Shown: piece by piece, positions 21,141-32,120 of the stretch
Layout of the letters: each line of letters starts with the position of its first letter
Position numbering within the stretch: position 1 is the first letter of the stretch
Source of the DNA: Aphrocallistes beatrix
Taxonomy: Eukaryota > Porifera > Hexactinellida > Sceptrulophora > Aphrocallistidae
Direction of reading: 5' to 3'
Assembly (NCBI GenBank): GCA_963281255.1
Contig: OY725489.1
Location: 930,001-994,000 of the forward strand
DNA length: 64,000 nt
The notes under the pieces: model-generated
Seen by the model: the letters and a program-made list of their open reading frames with translations, nothing else
What the model was told of the DNA's origin: nothing
Database searches by the model: none
Position numbers and translations under genes: made by a program

Positions 21141-22610
21141 TCAGAATATCTGTAGCATAGCTTCCTTGTAGTTACAGAGAACTAGAACCCTCCCCTCTCC
21201 ATCCAGACAGACACCCCTAGGCTCCACCAGAGGATCCTCTCCGTGATTCAGCTCCAGACGAGCCTCGACAGCCGCACGCATACTCTTCTCTCTCCTCAAC
21301 ACGTACACGTACGGCCGTCTCCTGTCTGAGATCAGAAAGCGACCTGCTCTGTCCACACACAAGAAGCTAGGCACGAAATCAGATAGGATGGAGTGGGAGA
21401 GAAACGCGTCTCTGCGGAATCCAGTCAGATCGAACTCTAACACGTAGGGGGGCTTGCTGTTCAGAACGAATATTCTCTTCTCGTGTACCTTCACGTCCAG
21501 AGGGAGGTACAGATCTGGATCTGTGATGGTTCGCACGATACAATAATGCTTTGATTTTAAATAAACTCGAACTAAATTGCTTTTAGTGTCGCAGACATAA
21601 ACCAAATCTGAGTGAACAGTGATTCCAGTCGGAGGATTGTGCTCTCCTCCCAATACCTTCTTTCCATATAAGATTGTGCTGCTTAAATTGAGTTTGTTTG
21701 AATCGGAACTCGTGTCATAATAGAAATTGCCGGAAGCTACTACTTGTGCACTTTCAAGCTTATCTACTGTCGTTAATCCAGAAAAATAAATCTTATCCAA
21801 TACTGCAATTCCAAATGGTTGGATTCGTGTTAAATTAATTTCAGGAATAGAGAAGATAGTAATCCTATTATTGGAGAGAATTAATTTGAACAAACTACAA
21901 CAAGAGTAACACACACTAAAAGCTGTGAAATAAACTGAGTTTTCTTTTTCATTATAAGCTATTCCTTGAGGATATTGACACTTGATTTGAGGATATCCAA
22001 GAGTGGTCACAGGTTTGGTTCTCAGTGAGTAATCAATTGCTCCATCATCTGTACCAATAGTTAAAGGCTTTTCAACACATTCCTCAGCTAATCCATCTGT
22101 CTTCACTTCTACATTCAACTCCTCAGTGTTTCCTTTCGCATCAGTATCAATCTCAATCTCACTGTCAGCTACCTTTTCTCTCTTCTCACACTTCTCACTC
22201 TCTTCAACACGAACTACAATCTTCCCCATTCCCTTCACTTTCTCAACAAGTCCTTCTTCACACACAAACTCCACACTACGAGGTGGGTACTCTCTCTCTA
22301 GTTCTTCTATCTTCCTGTCTGTCTCAGAGAGAATGGATTTCTTCAGATCTTCAAACTCTCCATGCTTGAACTGCTCCTCTATTCCAGCCTGTATGGCGGT
22401 AAGAGAAGCCATCCTATCTCTGTACCCACTCACTCTACTTGTGTGTTCTCTCTCTAGCCTATCTAACTCCACACACAGTTCTTCTTCTCTCTGCTGGAGA
22501 CTCACTCGTACCTCTGACACTGATTCTCTCAGTCTACCACGAGCTGTCTCCACCTGTGTCAAGAAACTATCTTTATCTACGCTTTCTAGCACTGATTCTT
22601 CACTCGCCAT
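21141..22610 (-). CDS. Coiled-coil plus NHL-type beta-propeller protein, array copy 4
   Basis: Intact single-exon gene of 489 residues from MASEESVLESV (22610; a methionine 9 codons upstream is also in frame). The order is coiled coil (about 10-100), acidic linker, then NHL-type blades (YPQGIAYNEKENSVYF, PFGIAVLDKIYFSG, PTGITVHSDLVYVCD, PRGVCLDGEGRVLVL). The last about 145 residues are almost identical to those of the other copies. The segment from about residue 230 to 350 has many substitutions and length changes, including a cysteine-rich insertion (SVCYSCCSLFK). No signal peptide or membrane segment is visible, so a cytoplasmic role is likely. The function is not known. Confidence 0.87.
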   Translation of the reverse strand: MASEESVLESVDKDSFLTQVETARGRLRESVSEVRVSLQQREEELCVELDRLEREHTSRVSGYRDRMASLTAIQAGIEEQFKHGEFEDLKKSILSETDRKIEELEREYPPRSVEFVCEEGLVEKVKGMGKIVVRVEESEKCEKREKVADSEIEIDTDAKGNTEELNVEVKTDGLAEECVEKPLTIGTDDGAIDYSLRTKPVTTLGYPQIKCQYPQGIAYNEKENSVYFTAFSVCYSCCSLFKLILSNNRITIFSIPEINLTRIQPFGIAVLDKIYFSGLTTVDKLESAQVVASGNFYYDTSSDSNKLNLSSTILYGKKVLGGEHNPPTGITVHSDLVYVCDTKSNLVRVYLKSKHYCIVRTITDPDLYLPLDVKVHEKRIFVLNSKPPYVLEFDLTGFRRDAFLSHSILSDFVPSFLCVDRAGRFLISDRRRPYVYVLRREKSMRAAVEARLELNHGEDPLVEPRGVCLDGEGRVLVLCNYKEAMLQIF

Positions 22611-22800
22611 TGCAATGCTATAGGTTGTACTGTACACAACTAAATATGGTTGATATAAAATATTTTTTGATCACGACTAAACGAATATTTTTACTAAAAA
22701 TGTTTTAAATTTATAAATTTAGTAATTCCCACTACAACATTGAAGCAACAAAATTAATAATATGTTAACATTATTCGAAATAATTGAGATATTGCATATA

Positions 22801-23382
22801 TCACTTTCGTTTAGAAGTGTTAATAAAGTGTCCAGACCTCCCACCCTTCTTTTCAACCAGCTCCACCTCTCCAATGCTCATCTCATGAGACATCGACTTA
22901 CACATGTCATACACAGTGAGACACGCAGTGCTCACACCTACCAATGCTTCCATTTCACATCCGGTTCTAGACTCACACCTCACTTCACACGTCAACTTCA
23001 AACTCGCACGATCCTCCTCTGCCTCCACACTAATGTCCACATGATCTAGTGGTACAGCGTGACACAATGGAATCAGTTCAGAGGTCTTTTTAGCTGCCAT
23101 GATCCCACCAATTTTTGCAACTTCAATTATATTTCCCTTCCCAGTTAGATTCAAGCTGTCAGTTAAACTTTTGAACACTTTCTCTCCTAGTCTGATTCTC
23201 CCCACAGCCCTCGCATAGCGTGCAGTCACTCCCTTACCCCCCACATCCACCATTCTCACACTCCCTGCGTCGTTTAGGTGTGAGAACTTATTACTAGACA
23301 GACACCTCGGTTTGATCCACGCTTGAGCAGGATTAAGTGTGGATAGTAGACCCTTTGAATAACTTAGAATGCTCCTACGCAT
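22801..23382 (-). CDS. MOCS1: Stand-alone MoaC-type cyclic pyranopterin monophosphate synthase
   Basis: The 193-residue product is a MoaC domain. MoaC makes cyclic pyranopterin monophosphate in the first stage of molybdenum cofactor synthesis. Family signatures are VDVGGKGVTARYARA, GGIMAAKKTSELIPLCHAVP, the CEVRCESRTGCEMEALVGVS block, TVYDMCKSM and the C-terminal KKGGRSGHF. The about 40 residues before the domain (MRRSILSYSKGLLSTLNPAQ) are basic and hydroxylated, like a mitochondrial presequence. In vertebrates this domain is the MOCS1B part of a longer bicistronic or fused MOCS1 transcript; here a complete single-exon frame has its own start, and no MoaA part is seen nearby. Confidence 0.93.
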   Translation of the reverse strand: MRRSILSYSKGLLSTLNPAQAWIKPRCLSSNKFSHLNDAGSVRMVDVGGKGVTARYARAVGRIRLGEKVFKSLTDSLNLTGKGNIIEVAKIGGIMAAKKTSELIPLCHAVPLDHVDISVEAEEDRASLKLTCEVRCESRTGCEMEALVGVSTACLTVYDMCKSMSHEMSIGEVELVEKKGGRSGHFINTSKRK

Positions 23383-23929
23383 AGTACCAGCAAATCTTAA
23401 GGAAATATTAACGATAGAGGAGAGATGACAGATGCTAAGTACAGTGATTCACGAGTTTATTTATCTCTAGTCTGAGTGAATAATAAGACGCATTCAATTC
23501 ATGCTATAACTGAGTTGGGTCTAATGAAATATGTATCCTTAAACATATAAGAATGCGACTAGAATAACGATGATAATGTAAATAATATTAGCTCAGTTTG
23601 GTTGCCCTCACCTTTTGATAAACATTTGCTTCCTTAAAAAAAGGGTGCAAAACCCCATAAAAATCGTAAAAACTGTAATCGCTGAATTGTACTCTATAAA
23701 TGCTCATTACTTTAGTTGCAGCAAACACTGTACAAATCGTACATTATTGAAAATCATTTGTTCTGATTGCTAGTTACGGACAGAATATGAAATAAACTTC
23801 AAGAATCGCCTTCAAACAGAGGCAATAACAGCCTAAATACAGCAATTAGAATGAACTGCAAATCAGATAATGTTAGTTAGTTAATAAGAATAAAAACCTT
23901 TGAAGTGAGAGGAACCGCGATGTAGAGGC
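23383..23929. other. Gap between MOCS1B-like gene and CHAF1A
   Basis: AT-rich stretch between the CHAF1A stop and the MoaC gene start, both on the minus strand. It should hold the MoaC-gene promoter. I see no further gene or clear repeat. Confidence 0.5.
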
Positions 23930-26900
23930 CTACTTCCAAATATGGACAATAGAGCCTTTGGAGTCAACCTGCTGTGCGCCTAATACCAAACGTCTCCGAG
24001 GCTCGCGAGGAGGCGAATCGACCGTCTCGATTTCCTGGCTGTTGATGCTGGTGTTGCTAGTGGACAGTTTTACGCGCTTAATTTCTGACATCTCAACATC
24101 CGGAGGGGACATAGGGGACTCGGGACAAGGCTTCACCGCTGTCGTTCTCATCTCGGACAGAGATTTACGTTTGGAAGCTGCTGCCGACTTATTGACATCA
24201 TTGAGTAGCGTCTGCACGTTAGGTTTAGTCATATGGCCTGGAGTTTTAGTAAGTTTCAGTGAAGTTTGTGGATTAGAGTTAGTACTAGAACTTGGAATTT
24301 TAGTAAGTGCCACTGATATTGGAGGGATTTTGGAATCTAGACTTGGAGAGGATCGAGGTCTCGCATCTGGAGCGAATTGAAGCTTCATTACGGGAGATGT
24401 GAACCTCTTAATCTCATTCTGCTTCTCGACTGGTCTCGGATTCTGTACTGGTGAAGAACTATCCAGAATAATGACGTCACTTTTATAATTATTTGTTGCT
24501 TTCGAGGTGTCAGTGTCTACTTGCTTATTCGATATTTTCGCTGGGAATAACTGTCTGATTTCTTGCTTAACGTCAGTATCCAACACGTCTGTACTCAAGT
24601 ACTCCTCTTTCACTAGCCACACCTTTTGAAAACCTTGCTCCACCTTGTTAGCTATGCAGTGGATTGTCTTGATTAATCTTCCTTTCGAGACTTTCAGATT
24701 TTCTAAGTTATCAGGTTGCTTGTCTGGGTAATGCGTCGGGAGGTACTGCTCATTCCAGAACTTATAGAACTGAATCGCAGCTCTATCCACACCGATGCAG
24801 AGCTCGTGTATGTATTGAACGAAGTAAGGGAGTGCCGTCTTGTTAATGATACGTGTCCCATCCTTGGCTAGGTTAGGCACCATGGACGGGGCTTGAGGGG
24901 GAAGAGAGAACTCCAAGGGATCCTGTACCAACAGGACACCTGTACACTTCTCTATCTTAGCTAGGTTCTCCACTGAGAAGTGCGAGTGGGTTAGTCTGCT
25001 GATAATGTACGGCTTCAACGGCTGGCATTTCTGGCTTATCTCCGCCAGCCAAGCTTCCTGCTTAGCTTCCAGTTTCCGCTTCCTCTTCTCCTCAAAACTG
25101 TCCAACGGCTCCCTCATCGTGTCGTGCTCGTTGTCGTCATCGTCCACTTCTTCGTCTGAGTCGTGTCCCTCGCCCTCTGAGAGGTACCCGTGCGGGACGA
25201 AGAACCCGTCCTCTGAGTCTGATTCGTTCTGACTGGCAGAGCCCTCTTCATCTGAATCGTTCGATTTTATACTCTCCGCATCCGGGTCCTCTGGCTCCCA
25301 CTCCTCATCACTGTCAACCTACAGCCACACACTTCTATTAACACCTGGGATCCATTCTACAGGGTTCACAAAATTTTTCCTGGTTTTATTATTAATTATT
25401 AATTGTACAACCGGAAAAAAGTTTTGAGACACCCTGTATATAGTCTAGACCAGTGGTCTTCTAACATTTTTCCAAGCATATATACCCCCCAGACTGTTTT
25501 TGAACTTTCTGTGACCCCAACAGTTACCTTATGCCATTATTATGTTGAGGTATAACATTTATATTTTGCGTACTCAAAGAGATCCAGCGTACCTCCATGA
25601 GAAGCCTAGCGTACCCAGTTTTGACACCACTGGTCTAACCTCACCTTTAACCGGAAATGAGTTGCAAACTCCTTGGTCCAGTTGGCTATTTCAGAAGTTG
25701 GTTATACTAAGCCAGCGGTTTTCAACCTTTTTTGACTGTGGACCCCCTATAGCAATTTTCCTATATTATGTGGACCCCCTCCTATTAACTGTAACACAAA
25801 ATTTCGAATCCTGTGGACCCCCTGATATCTTCTGTGGACCACTAAGGGGTCCATGGACCCCAGGTTGGGAACCACTGTACTAAGCTATACTTAGATATGC
25901 ATACATACCTCATAGTCTAGAACAGTCGTATCTCTACCAAGCGGTCTTCTACCGGTAACTAGGGAACTCCTCTTGAAGAATGTCCCGAAATAGGCCGGTC
26001 TCCGATTCTCTTGGAACTGCAGCAGTTTGAACCTAACCTTGACAGGCTGTGGCCGAGCGCAGGATTTCTCTCCGTCTCCCTCTGCCACTATCATGATGTC
26101 CGTATCGGCGATAGACTGGGACTCCATCGGTTCAGCCTGTCTCGTCATGCCTAGGCGATGGCTGGATTTCATTTGCTCCAGCAGGTGCTTGGCGGGGAAT
26201 TCGTGAGGGTCCAGTGAGAGGAATAGATCGAACTCTTCGTAGTCGATCTGTCTGTTGGGCAGGGCAGCTAGCTTCATGTCCTCCTTGATGTGGAAGGGAA
26301 CGAATCTAGAATCGACTTGGTACGCGATCTCTTGCTGGCGGCGACTTGAGAGAGGTTTAGGGATGAAGAAGCTCTTGAATCTTTGCTGTTCAGCAACTTC
26401 TTTGTCTCTCCTCTTGTTCCTCTCTCCTTCAGCCCGTGAGCGCTCGTTTTCTTTATCCTGCAACTGTGTTTCCTTCACTTTAATCCTCAATTCTCGTTCT
26501 TTATTTTTCAACTCCAACATTTCCTCTCTTCTCTTCAGCTTGGCATCTCTCTCCTGAGCTCTCAACTCCTTCTCCCTCTCTCTCTCCTCATTCCTCTCGA
26601 TCTGCTTACTCAGTCTCTCCTTCTCACGATGTAGCTCTGATATTTTCTTTTCATACTCCTTCTTCATACTGGCCACTTCCTTCCTCTCCTCCTTCAGCTT
26701 ACTCCACTCTATCTCCATCTCGTTCTTATTGCGGGGTCTCCTCTGCTTCTTACTACTCACGGCTGCCTCCGTCTTAGCTACAGCTGTGATGTCAGCATTG
26801 GTGGGAGATGTGATGGAAAGGTTAAGTGATGTATCGAGTGGGTCTTCTTGTGGGGAGTCAACCTCCGGAGATTGTTTGGCATCTATAGACCATATACATG

Positions 26901-27810
26901 TATTATGTTATATAGGCATTCAGGCGTCAAACTGGCAAATACAAGCAATGCATGATTATTCATATAAACACATATGAGAAGGAAATCAGTTAACAAGTAT
27001 GAAACATACAGTATACCCTATACCAGCGGTGGGCAACCTGGGGCCCGCGAGACTAAATTTGATGGCCCGCGACTCTTTTCAAACACTCTATTATGGGGCC
27101 CCCGTGATAGTGATTGTAATGCATAATGGGCCCGCCTAACTTTGGTGTGAAATTGATGCTGAATATCAATTTATTTTACTTAGTTATTTTTGCTTTTATA
27201 AGTATAATTTTAGTTGTTACATTGCTTCCATATAGGTTCTAATGTCAGTTCTTGCTACGGCAATGGTGATGTGACCGTAACAAGGACTGACAGATTTGGG
27301 GCCCATTTAAGGATTAAAGTTGCCCGCCACTGCCCTATACAGTGTACTTGTACTATACGTAGTGTTTCGCTCCTAGTATGCTATGCTATGCTATGCTATG
27401 CTATGCTATGCTATGCTATGCTATCTACCTTGAGATTTGGTCTTCCTCGCGATAGCCAGAGCATCCAGTGACATGGAGAGCTCCTCTGCCTTGGAATGTC
27501 CTGGAGTGTACTTGCTCTCTAGGATCACCAGATCGTCCTTAGAAGAGGAAGGGGACGATTGGAATGAGATGGGTGTCAGCACTAGATGGGGCGACATATG
27601 TATCTGTGTGTGTTTGGGAGATGTGTTGTTGTTGTTGTTGTTGGTGGTGGTGGTGTTGGTGGTGTCATTATTATTGTTGTTATTTACTTTGTTAGGAGTA
27701 TCGCTGATTAGGATACAGTCGTCCTTGCTCGGGGAGTGCATGAATGTCTCCAGACTGCACTGCTTTGTAGGAGAGGACTTGGGCTTCGGTTTCGTCGGTT
27801 TCGAGCTCAT
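23930..27810 (-). CDS. CHAF1A: Chromatin assembly factor 1 large subunit (p150/CHAF1A), 3 exons
   Basis: CAF-1 deposits H3-H4 onto DNA behind replication and repair forks through PCNA. Three exons are supported by GT-AG borders: 27429-27810, 25909-26882 and 23930-25318, about 915 residues in all (human 956). In order: a PIP-like motif near the N-terminus (QCSLETFM); a long K/E/R-rich charged coiled coil; an internal PIP-type motif (QRFKSFFIPKP); the conserved block LLQFQENRRPAYFGTFF; the acidic segment joined across the last intron as LDYE/VDSDEEW; and DGFFVPHGYLSEGEG, a family signature. A C-terminal region compatible with the winged-helix follows. Exon 1 has Asn and Thr runs. Both introns contain hAT-type short elements. 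The name is secure; the exact N-terminal start is the only ATG before the first PIP-like motif. Confidence 0.93.
25451..25632. mobile_element. hAT-type short inverted-repeat element 1 in CHAF1A intron 2
   Basis: It begins CAGTGGTCTTCTAACATTTT and ends AGTTTTGACACCACTG. The flanks GTCTAGAC and GTCTAACC are an imperfect 8-bp target repeat. CAGTGGT...ACCACTG ends and 8-bp target sites are typical of hAT elements. It is non-coding. Confidence 0.75.
25713..25877. mobile_element. hAT-type short inverted-repeat element 2 in CHAF1A intron 2
   Basis: It starts CAGCGGTTTTCAACC and ends GGTTGGGAACCACTG. It is flanked by a perfect 8-bp target-site repeat, TACTAAGC (25705-25712 and 25878-25885). The interior repeats GTGGACCCCCT several times. 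It is a 165-bp non-autonomous hAT element. Confidence 0.93.
27024..27332. mobile_element. hAT-type short inverted-repeat element in CHAF1A intron 1
   Basis: Ends CAGCGGTGGGCAACC and GTTGCCCGCCACTG, with a perfect 8-bp target-site repeat CCCTATAC (27016-27023 and 27333-27340). It is 309 bases long with a GGCCCGCGA-rich interior. It has no coding capacity. Confidence 0.93.
27375..27423 (+). repeat. Pentanucleotide microsatellite (CTATG)n
   Basis: About nine perfect units of CTATG lie just inside CHAF1A intron 1, next to the splice donor of exon 1 (27428). Length variation here would sit within a few bases of the donor. Confidence 0.95.
27624..27685 (-). repeat. Coding trinucleotide run (Asn/Thr) in CHAF1A exon 1
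   Basis: On the coding strand AAC, AAT and ACC codons alternate in runs, giving Asn6, Thr4 and Asn6 stretches. This is a low-complexity disordered linker between the PIP-like motif and the charged region. Confidence 0.9.
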
Positions 27811-28407
27811 TCAAATAATTGAAAACTGCTAACATACAAAAATGGTGTTGCCTCCGATGATGAGTCATCATTAATTAATGCTTTTTAGATGTGGGCGAAG
27901 GAGCTGAAACAAGTTTCCAACCGCACAAAATGTAAATTTGAAAAAGTCAACTTAGGTGGATGATTTTGAAGTCGAAATTTACCAAAACCATCCATCTCAT
28001 ATAACTCAAACTATTGGGTATTTGGAATCACGATAGGGGACCGTTTTTGGAAGTTAATGTATCAAGTCTTTTCCGATTTTTTTAATATCCTTTTGCCCGA
28101 ATTTTTGTCGAATGCACTTTTTCCGAATTTTAATTTTTGCCGTATGCAGGCCCTCAACCTGTAACCTAACTAGATAATGTGATAAAATTCGTGACACATG
28201 ATGAGATCGTGAGAGTTGAGAATTTTTTGAATTTTTGACGTATGCATTTTTTGCAAATGCATACTATAAATTTTGGGCAAATACAGTTTTTCCATTATTT
28301 AATATTTACTGATGAATCATTATTAATAGTATCAAATTCAATTCGTATATCATAATTATCTGATATTATCAGTTCACCACTACATATTGTATAAATTTGC
28401 ACACAAC
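27811..28407. other. Divergent promoter region, CHAF1A (-) and aerolysin-like gene 1 (+)
   Basis: It separates the starts of two divergent genes. A TATAAATT at 28390-28397 lies just before the plus-strand start. No other clear motif or gene is seen. Confidence 0.5.
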
Positions 28408-29619
28408 ATGGCCACTAAAGAGACAAAAGAATCTGCAGCTAGGATTGTGTCGCATCGAGAGGCTAAGGGTGTTGACATAGCCGGTAATTTCCAAAACTAT
28501 ATAATTCGTTCCGACCTCGGTTGTTTCATGTGCGTGACTCAAAATTTAGATAGAGAACAAGAATGCACTATTTTTCCACTTCATCCTACATGTGCTAATG
28601 GAGATCAGTATTTTTCTTATCACATCCGAGAAATGGATTTAATAAGTAGTAGTAACACCGATCGAATGTTTTATTATGTAATAAAAGGGAACTCATGCCG
28701 CCAGGTGGAAGATTTGTCCACTGATGCAAATGCTAGGGTTTCCGACGTTCATAAGGATTGTCAAAATGGTGACTTTTACATGGCGAGTCATTTGGGCGCC
28801 CCTGCATTCATAATTATATATGCAAAAGATTGGACATTTAGAGCAGTGTCTGACTTGAAGTCTGCAGAACCGTCGAGCTTTTACAAAGACATATATCATC
28901 ATAGCGGCCCATACAATATCCACAATAATTGTAAGGAAGGCTTATATTATTGGACGGTAGACATCGGTAATGTATTCGCTTCAACGACCAACTTCAAAAT
29001 TATAAAGGGAATAAATGAGTGGGGGGTTGAAATACACGGTACACTAGACTTGACTACTGACGATGGAGGATATGATGAAACTATCACTCGATCCATCACT
29101 AATTTCCTTCCAGGAGGACTTGGAGTAACTATGGGTGTCCCGACTGGACAATGGCATCTCATAAAGTCGATTCGTAACGATGATAGTGATACGCCACTAG
29201 AATGGTCTGAGAAAATAAGCAAAAAGGTTGGACATAAAAAAGATTTCACAAAATCAATGATGACAAACTGGAAAATTACTGACAAAGTTTCTGAAGAAAT
29301 TACTGTCGGTTTGAATATAGAAAGTATACTGAATCTTTCAAGTAAAACAGAATTTTCGCGTACTACTTCAGCTGGAGGTGAAACTATAGATGCTTCTCAT
29401 GAAGAATGGGAAGAAGAGAAGACGGTGACAGAAAAACTTCAGGCCACAGTTAAACCTAAAAGTAGCATACACATCTGGCAGTACATTATGGGTTTCAGGA
29501 AACAGGATGCATTCCAAGAGGTACTCTACAGTAAATATTTGAAAGTGACTGACACGACAGGTACCCCAACAGATGTCCCAGATCCGTTAAAAGCCCCATC
29601 GGAGAAGAAAGCAGTCTAG
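28408..29619 (+). CDS. Aerolysin-like (beta-pore-forming fold) family protein, paralogue 1
   Basis: Single-exon gene of 403 residues. The ATG at 28408 (MATKETKES) was chosen because the downstream paralogue starts with MATKEV; the frame is open for seven codons before it, but without an ATG. The N-terminal about 190 residues contain three spaced repeats (HPTCANGDQYF, HKDCQNGDFYM, HNNCKEGLYYW), suggesting a three-fold, lectin-like module. The C-terminal half (about 215-395) has alternating polar strands with many S, T, E and K and the block VKPKSSIHIWQYIMGFRKQD; this resembles the aerolysin/ETX-MTX2 fold. No signal peptide is seen. Animal relatives of this fold serve in defence, digestion or venom; which applies here is unknown. 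The family assignment is by pattern only. The gene looks whole. Confidence 0.6.
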   Translation: MATKETKESAARIVSHREAKGVDIAGNFQNYIIRSDLGCFMCVTQNLDREQECTIFPLHPTCANGDQYFSYHIREMDLISSSNTDRMFYYVIKGNSCRQVEDLSTDANARVSDVHKDCQNGDFYMASHLGAPAFIIIYAKDWTFRAVSDLKSAEPSSFYKDIYHHSGPYNIHNNCKEGLYYWTVDIGNVFASTTNFKIIKGINEWGVEIHGTLDLTTDDGGYDETITRSITNFLPGGLGVTMGVPTGQWHLIKSIRNDDSDTPLEWSEKISKKVGHKKDFTKSMMTNWKITDKVSEEITVGLNIESILNLSSKTEFSRTTSAGGETIDASHEEWEEEKTVTEKLQATVKPKSSIHIWQYIMGFRKQDAFQEVLYSKYLKVTDTTGTPTDVPDPLKAPSEKKAV

Positions 29620-31605
29620 TGATCTATCTAGCAGTTACCATATCAGTGACTAGTTATAGTATCCTAGTTTTAGTTTAGCCATTAGTTTGTATCCTGGTAC
29701 TAGATCAGGTCAGCTTAGTTACTAATGGTTTAGAGAGTCACTGATTAGTTGAGAGTGGTTTACTAATTAATTATCTAGTGTGTTTTTGTAATTATCTAGT
29801 AGTAAATACTACATCACGACAGTAATATTATACGTATGCACCTATACTTTATAACACACACTTCCTGAACTTGAGGCTAAAATAAGGAAGTCATTAAAAA
29901 ACCTATACGTGTAGATCGTTGTCGGCGTGGAAAATTACCTATGTATACAAAATTTTAGCTTTCTAAAGCATAAGATTTCCACAAACAGAAACAAACAAAA
30001 GAACAAACAAATTTGTATTTTAATAGTAAAGATATATACGAGTATTTCCGAACTTAATTTCCTAATTTATTTCCTCCGAGTTCATGTTGACTTAAATATA
30101 GTCTTTATAAATTAGTAAACAAACTACAACAATTACAAAAAAGAAAGGCTACATATGTTACGCATGTAGAAAATTAAAATTCCTATCACCTTATCAGAAT
30201 TATATTCTGCTAATTCTGCTTACTTTTGAATAAATTATACTTGTTATCCGATAGAAGTGTTAAGTTATGAGTTCATAAGTGTATCTATGAATAAAATGCA
30301 AAAATGTTTTCACATGGTTGTTATGTGGATTCTGCTAACGTTTTGCATAAATTGGCATAGTACCTTTTTGCGTATGTCTGAGTAAAGCGGGATAAACCTT
30401 CATTCTAGTGCCAATTTTTAATTTCTTATTAATGCAATTTCTCCATTAGAACGCATCTAAATTAAAAACATGTAGTGTTTCAAAACTTTTAAGATTAAAT
30501 TCATGGGAATATAATTGAATATAATTGTTTCAAAATGATCACATTATTGAATTAATAGTATGACATTATTTTACAAAGTAATAATAACCACATGTGAATT
30601 CGGCCAGAATGTAGATTCTTTAATTAGGTACAACTCCATCTATGTTAATATAACTTGTCTGCTCCAAGACCTCAGGTTACGAATCACTTCAAGAATCTCG
30701 ATATTTTTAGAACAAAAATGAAGTGGATTTACAAACAACGTCGTCAATAATGTCATACCTCCATAAAATGTCATTTTATTATGGAATTATGACAGTATTA
30801 TAGGGCCTTAGGGAGCGGTGAGGCTCAGGCCATAGCATTACCACTTTTTATATAAACTGTGTTGTCAGTTCTATGGACGACAGTGTGGATGATGCAGTAT
30901 CAGACACATCCTATGAAATAAAATAATATCTCTTGGTCCACCCCCACTACCGAGTTATGCAAACTTGCTAATAAGAGAACTCCACTGTAGTTAAATTCGA
31001 TTAGTATATCCTATATCATAGGCGCAAGGGCTGAGCTCCCTGAAACTCCGAAATTGTCCTTAGATTTCGAAAAGTTTGGCGCCCCTGTCCTATATCACGA
31101 GTCGCACTAAAATACCTTAACTTCCAAAAATGGCATCTGATCGTGATTCTGACCACCAGAGACAAACTACGTAGATTCGGCACAAAAAGGGACTATCATT
31201 CCCATCAATCGATATACATCAATGGCAACCTCTCATACAACTCTTAGAGTCACTATTGGAATGGTGATCAAATAAATGTAAGTTTAACATATAACATTCC
31301 GCAAATGGACAGAATTTCAAAATCTTCTTTTTGTCATATTGGGCGAATGCTACCTTGAAGGATATTTTTGCAGCAATAAATAAACTGCACTTAGAGCAAT
31401 GTATCTACTATCAACTGTGAGATAATTTCGAGCAGAGAGATCCTATTTCCCGGAAACTTACGAGTTCGTTTAAATATGAAATACAACAATTGAGATACGT
31501 AGAGTATTGATTCGATATTGAGTTGACAGTTTTCCTGAGACTACGTAGAGCTTGAATTTAAACGAAAATAATAAAAATATAATCGTTACCTTAGGTACAA
31601 AACTA

Positions 31606-31744
31606 CAATGAAGTCAAAACAGACACTCCGAAAAGCGAATAATATCCCCTCTACAACGGACAAACCTCGTGGAACGGAAGAAGCGGACATCTCTCTACAA
31701 CGGACAAAAGCCACGTCCCCAATGTGTATTCGGAGACTTCACTG
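31606..31744. mobile_element. Inverted-repeat element, family D copy 2 (decayed)
   Basis: It carries ACAACGGACAAACCTCGTGG, ACAACGGACAAAAGCCACGT and a GGAGACTTCACTG end followed by TA. These match, in the opposite orientation, the family D element at 52855-53037. The left end is mutated. Confidence 0.7.
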
Positions 31745-32071
31745 TATACCTAATCTGACCTAAGTTTGGTGAAAAGTAGATTTTTCAAGAACGTCTGGAC
31801 GGACGAAGGGACATCATATAACGTCTAAGCTACCATGATAATATCTAATTAGAATACTATAATGGTCTACATACCGACCTAGTGATGCAAATTTCTGGCA
31901 CTTATTACAGATATACCCATGAACTCTCCTGTTTCTTAATTTATTCAAAAGTACGCAGAATTAGCAGAATATAATTTGAATAAGGAAATAACGAGGATTT
32001 TAATTTAATATGATTAACCATATTTAATTTAAAATCAGAAGTACTGTTTCACAATAATTGATTGGTACTAG

Positions 32072-32079
32072 TATAAATA
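32072..32079 (+). promoter_or_regulatory. TATA box of aerolysin-like gene 2
   Basis: TATAAATA lies about 42 bases before the start codon at 32121. The same relative position in gene 1 has TATAAATT. This leaves a 5' leader of only a few bases to about 15 bases, so transcription may start very close to the ATG. Confidence 0.5.
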
Positions 32080-32120
32080 TCAGTTAAATTTAACTCTTAC
32101 CACTAAAAAAATCATTTCAC

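Larger units (their letters stand above)
29620..32120. other. Intergenic region between the two aerolysin-like genes
   Basis: The first about 120 bases (29621-29740) are a 3' flank that is repeated almost identically after the second gene (33325-33450), so the duplication unit included the 3' region. A decayed inverted-repeat element lies at 31606-31744. A TATAAATA box at 32072-32079 precedes gene 2. The rest is AT-rich with no recognisable gene. Confidence 0.6.
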
